Of a DNA stretch of 14,837 nt, positions 13,017 through 14,837 are shown piece by piece (within the stretch, counting starts at the first letter, position 1; every line of letters begins with the position of its first letter). The notes under the pieces were generated by a model. It was not told where the DNA came from and did no database searches. It worked only from the letters and a program-made list of their open reading frames with translations. This stretch comes from Streptomyces sp. NRRL S-340 (GTDB lineage: Bacteria > Actinomycetota > Actinomycetes > Streptomycetales > Streptomycetaceae): contig NZ_JOIY01000077.1 in NCBI RefSeq assembly GCF_000720185.1, forward strand, positions 1 through 14,837, written 5' to 3'. The position numbers were made by a program, and so were the translations under genes.

Positions 13017-13778
13017 ATGTACGCAGCGGAGCGGCAGCAGGAGATCCTCCGGCTCGCCCGTGACGGCGGACGGGTGGACGTCGTGTCGCTCGCCGAGGAG
13101 TTCCAGGTGACCGCGGAGACGATCCGCCGCGACCTGAAGACCCTCGACCGGGCCGGCCTGCTGCGCCGGGTGCACGGCGGTGCCATCCCGGCCGGCCGCC
13201 TCGACTTCGAGCCGGACCTCACCGAACGCGAGTCCACGGCGGCCGACGAGAAGGACCGCATCGCCAAGGCGGCCCTGGCCGAACTCCCCGCCGAGGGCAC
13301 GCTGATCCTCGACGCCGGTACGACGGTGGCCCGCCTGGCCGCCGCCCTGCCCCTGGAGACCGACCTCACCGTCGTCACGCACTCCCTGCCCATCGCCGCC
13401 CGCCTCGCCGACCACCCCGGCCTCCAGCTCCACCTCGTCGGCGGGCGCGTACGGCACCGTACGCGCGCCGCGGTGGACGCCTGGGCGCTGCGGGCCTACG
13501 GCGAGATCCGCGCCGACGTGCTGTTCGTCGCCGCCAACGGCTTCTCCGCCGAACACGGTCTGACCACCCCCGACCTCGCCGAGGCGGCGGTCAAGCGCGC
13601 GGCGATCGCCGCGGCCCGCCGCGTGGTGCTGCTCGCCGACTCCACCAAGCACGGCCAGGAGCACTTCGCCCGCTTCGGCGGTCTGAGCGACGTGGACCTG
13701 CTGATCACCGACAGCGGGCTGAGCCCCGAGGACGCCGCCGCCATCGAGGGCGGCGGCACGGAAGTAGTACGCGCATGA
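13017..13778 (+). CDS. fruR: DeoR family repressor of the fructose operon, FruR
   Basis: A 253-residue DeoR/GlpR-type repressor. The helix-turn-helix signature spans about residues 5-56: R-Q-Q-E-I-L ... L25-A-E-E-F-Q-V-T-A-E-T-I-R-R-D39-L ... L-L-R-R-V-H-G-G-A56. The sugar-phosphate-sensing C-terminal domain shows D99-A-G-T-T103 and D208-S-T-K211, both typical of the family. The ATG has GGAGG 9 nt upstream. It overlaps the next gene, a 1-phosphofructokinase, by ATGA, so the two are translationally coupled. The order fruR-fruK-fruA is established for Streptomyces, and fructose 1-phosphate is the expected effector. Inverted sites flank the promoter, suggesting autorepression. Confidence 0.93.
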   Translation: MYAAERQQEILRLARDGGRVDVVSLAEEFQVTAETIRRDLKTLDRAGLLRRVHGGAIPAGRLDFEPDLTERESTAADEKDRIAKAALAELPAEGTLILDAGTTVARLAAALPLETDLTVVTHSLPIAARLADHPGLQLHLVGGRVRHRTRAAVDAWALRAYGEIRADVLFVAANGFSAEHGLTTPDLAEAAVKRAAIAAARRVVLLADSTKHGQEHFARFGGLSDVDLLITDSGLSPEDAAAIEGGGTEVVRA

Positions 13779-14722
13779 TCGTCACCGTCACCCCCAACCC
13801 GTCCCTGGACCGCACCTACGAGGTCCCCTCCCTGGACCGCGGCGAGGTCGTCCGGGCCACCGGCGAGCGGGTGGACCCGGGCGGCAAGGGCGTCAACGTC
13901 TCGCGCGCCGTCGCCGCCGCCGGACGGCGCACGGTCGCCGTCCTGCCCCTCGGTGGTGCGCCCGGCGCGCTCGTCGCCGAACTGCTCGACGCGCAGGGCA
14001 TCGAGGTCGCGCCGGTCCCCGTCGCCGGGGCGACCCGTTCCAACATCGCCCTCGCGGAGGCGGACGGCGTCCTGACGAAGATCAACGCACCCGGCCCCGA
14101 ACTCTCCCGCCCCGAGCAGGAGTCGCTGCTGGAGACCGTACGGAGCCGGTCGCGCGGCGCCGACTGGATCGCCTGCTGCGGCAGCCTGCCGCGGGGGCTC
14201 GCGCCCTCCTGGTACGCCGACCTGGTCGCGCGGGCGCACGCCGCCGGTGTACGGATCGCGCTGGACACCTCGGGACCCGCTCTCCTGGCGGCGCTGCGCG
14301 AGGGGCCGGACGTGGTCAAGCCCAACGCCGAGGAACTGGCGCAGGCCGTGGGGCGCCCGCTGGCGACGGTGGGCGACGCGGTCAAGGCGGCCGAGGAACT
14401 GCGCGGCCTGGGCGCACGGGCCGTACTGGCGAGCCTGGGCGCCGACGGGCAACTGCTCGTCGAGGACGCGGGTGTCTGGTACGGCAGCGCGCGCGTCGGC
14501 ACCGTCCGCAGCAACGTCGGCGCGGGCGACTCCTCGCTGGCCGGCTTCCTCATCGCCGGCGGCACCGGCCCGCGGGCTCTGGCCTCGGCCGTCGCGCACG
14601 GCGCCGCCGCCGTCCGGCTGCCCGGCAGTGTGATGCCCGGCCCGCAGGACCTGGACCCGGCGGCGGTCACGGTCACCGCCGAGGTGCCCGTGGACCGCGC
14701 CCTCACGGAGCCCGTGTCATGA
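13775..14722 (+). CDS. fruK: 1-phosphofructokinase FruK (PfkB family)
   Basis: A 315-residue cytosolic kinase that phosphorylates fructose 1-phosphate to fructose 1,6-bisphosphate with ATP, the second step after fructose uptake by its PTS. The N-terminus M-I-V-T-V-T-P-N-P-S-L-D-R13 is characteristic of 1-phosphofructokinases. The substrate-loop motif P35-G-G-K-G-V-N-V-S-R44 is intact. The C-terminal PfkB signature N247-V-G-A-G-D252-S has the catalytic Asp at 252. Length is normal for the family. It starts inside the fruR stop (ATGA at 13775-13778) and ends inside the start of the next gene (ATGA at 14719-14722), so all three are translationally coupled. Confidence 0.95.
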   Translation: MIVTVTPNPSLDRTYEVPSLDRGEVVRATGERVDPGGKGVNVSRAVAAAGRRTVAVLPLGGAPGALVAELLDAQGIEVAPVPVAGATRSNIALAEADGVLTKINAPGPELSRPEQESLLETVRSRSRGADWIACCGSLPRGLAPSWYADLVARAHAAGVRIALDTSGPALLAALREGPDVVKPNAEELAQAVGRPLATVGDAVKAAEELRGLGARAVLASLGADGQLLVEDAGVWYGSARVGTVRSNVGAGDSSLAGFLIAGGTGPRALASAVAHGAAAVRLPGSVMPGPQDLDPAAVTVTAEVPVDRALTEPVS

Positions 14723-14837
14723 CCGCCGCCCCCGCAGCCACCGCCGCCGTCCTCGCCCCGCGCACCGCTCCCGCACCCGGCGGCAGCATGCCCGACCGCC
14801 GCGGCCGCACCCCCGCACCCGCGGCGGCACCCCCGCC
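14719..14837 (+). CDS. Truncated start of a third operon gene, probably fruA (fructose PTS EII component)
   Basis: The ATG at 14719 overlaps the fruK stop by ATGA, and the frame stays open to the window edge, giving 39 residues. They are Ala/Pro/Arg-rich (M-T-A-A-P-A-A-T ...) and carry no PTS motif, so the identity rests on operon order: in Streptomyces fruK is followed by fruA, the fructose-specific PTS permease. The visible part would be a disordered N-terminal extension before the EIIA domain; a later in-frame ATG at 14788 is a possible alternative start. The gene is cut by the end of the window, so the product cannot be confirmed here. Confidence 0.5.
   Translation, partial: MTAAPAATAAVLAPRTAPAPGGSMPDRRGRTPAPAAAPP

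Noticed and set aside
13496..14599. Minus-strand open frame opposite fruR and fruK
   Set aside because: Antisense shadow of two well-supported genes with intact family motifs.

Overview
The window is high-GC actinobacterial DNA, almost certainly from a Streptomyces chromosome. The codons are GC-rich at third positions, hrdD-type sigma factor and fruR-fruK(-fruA) genes are present, and several start codons sit directly behind a -10 hexamer with no ribosome binding site. From memory, the gene order (M6 protease, TetR, MFS, MarR, dioxygenase, hrdD, TetR, WYL regulator, MFS, fruRKA) matches the SCO3208-to-SCO3196 stretch of S. coelicolor. That synteny was not checked by a search. The first 52 bases are not biological: they are an Illumina Nextera i5 adapter with its index.

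Layout, left to right. Bases 53-660 are degenerate short-repeat DNA with no credible gene. A minus-strand M6-family metalloprotease follows (661-2433). It faces away from a TetR regulator (2809-3462) and a DHA2-type 14-helix MFS exporter (3793-5349). Three near-identical 17-bp inverted repeats lie upstream of the tetR and upstream of the exporter, which points to a self-regulated TetR-exporter unit. A MarR regulator (5386-5922, minus) and a DODA/LigB-type extradiol dioxygenase (6093-6881, plus) diverge from a strikingly symmetric promoter built around one MarR-type dyad. A 17-bp minisatellite and a possibly structured segment fill 6882-7480.

The group 2 sigma factor HrdD (7608-8633) comes next, preceded by a textbook SigR-type promoter and followed by a long stem-loop. 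After a 677-bp gap there is a second TetR regulator (9311-10135), apparently translated from a leaderless mRNA with two operator-like dyads over its promoter. It converges on a YafY/WYL regulator (10197-11195, minus), which diverges from a second DHA2 MFS exporter (11258-12802). That exporter ends in a perfect 12-bp terminator hairpin. The window closes with the fructose operon: fruR (DeoR family), fruK (1-phosphofructokinase) and the start of a third, truncated gene, probably fruA. The three genes are joined by ATGA overlaps.

Functionally this is chromosomal Streptomyces DNA rich in one-component regulators paired with neighbours: TetR/MFS, MarR/dioxygenase, WYL/MFS and FruR/fruKA. No phage, IS element, CRISPR array, tRNA or rRNA was seen. 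The most interesting signals are regulatory: the three-site TetR operator family, the palindromic MarR/dioxygenase promoter, the twin operators and leaderless start of the second tetR, the inverted sites flanking the fruR promoter, and a closed multi-hairpin segment upstream of hrdD. Short tandem repeats of 10, 15, 17, 18 and 24 bp recur both between and inside genes.
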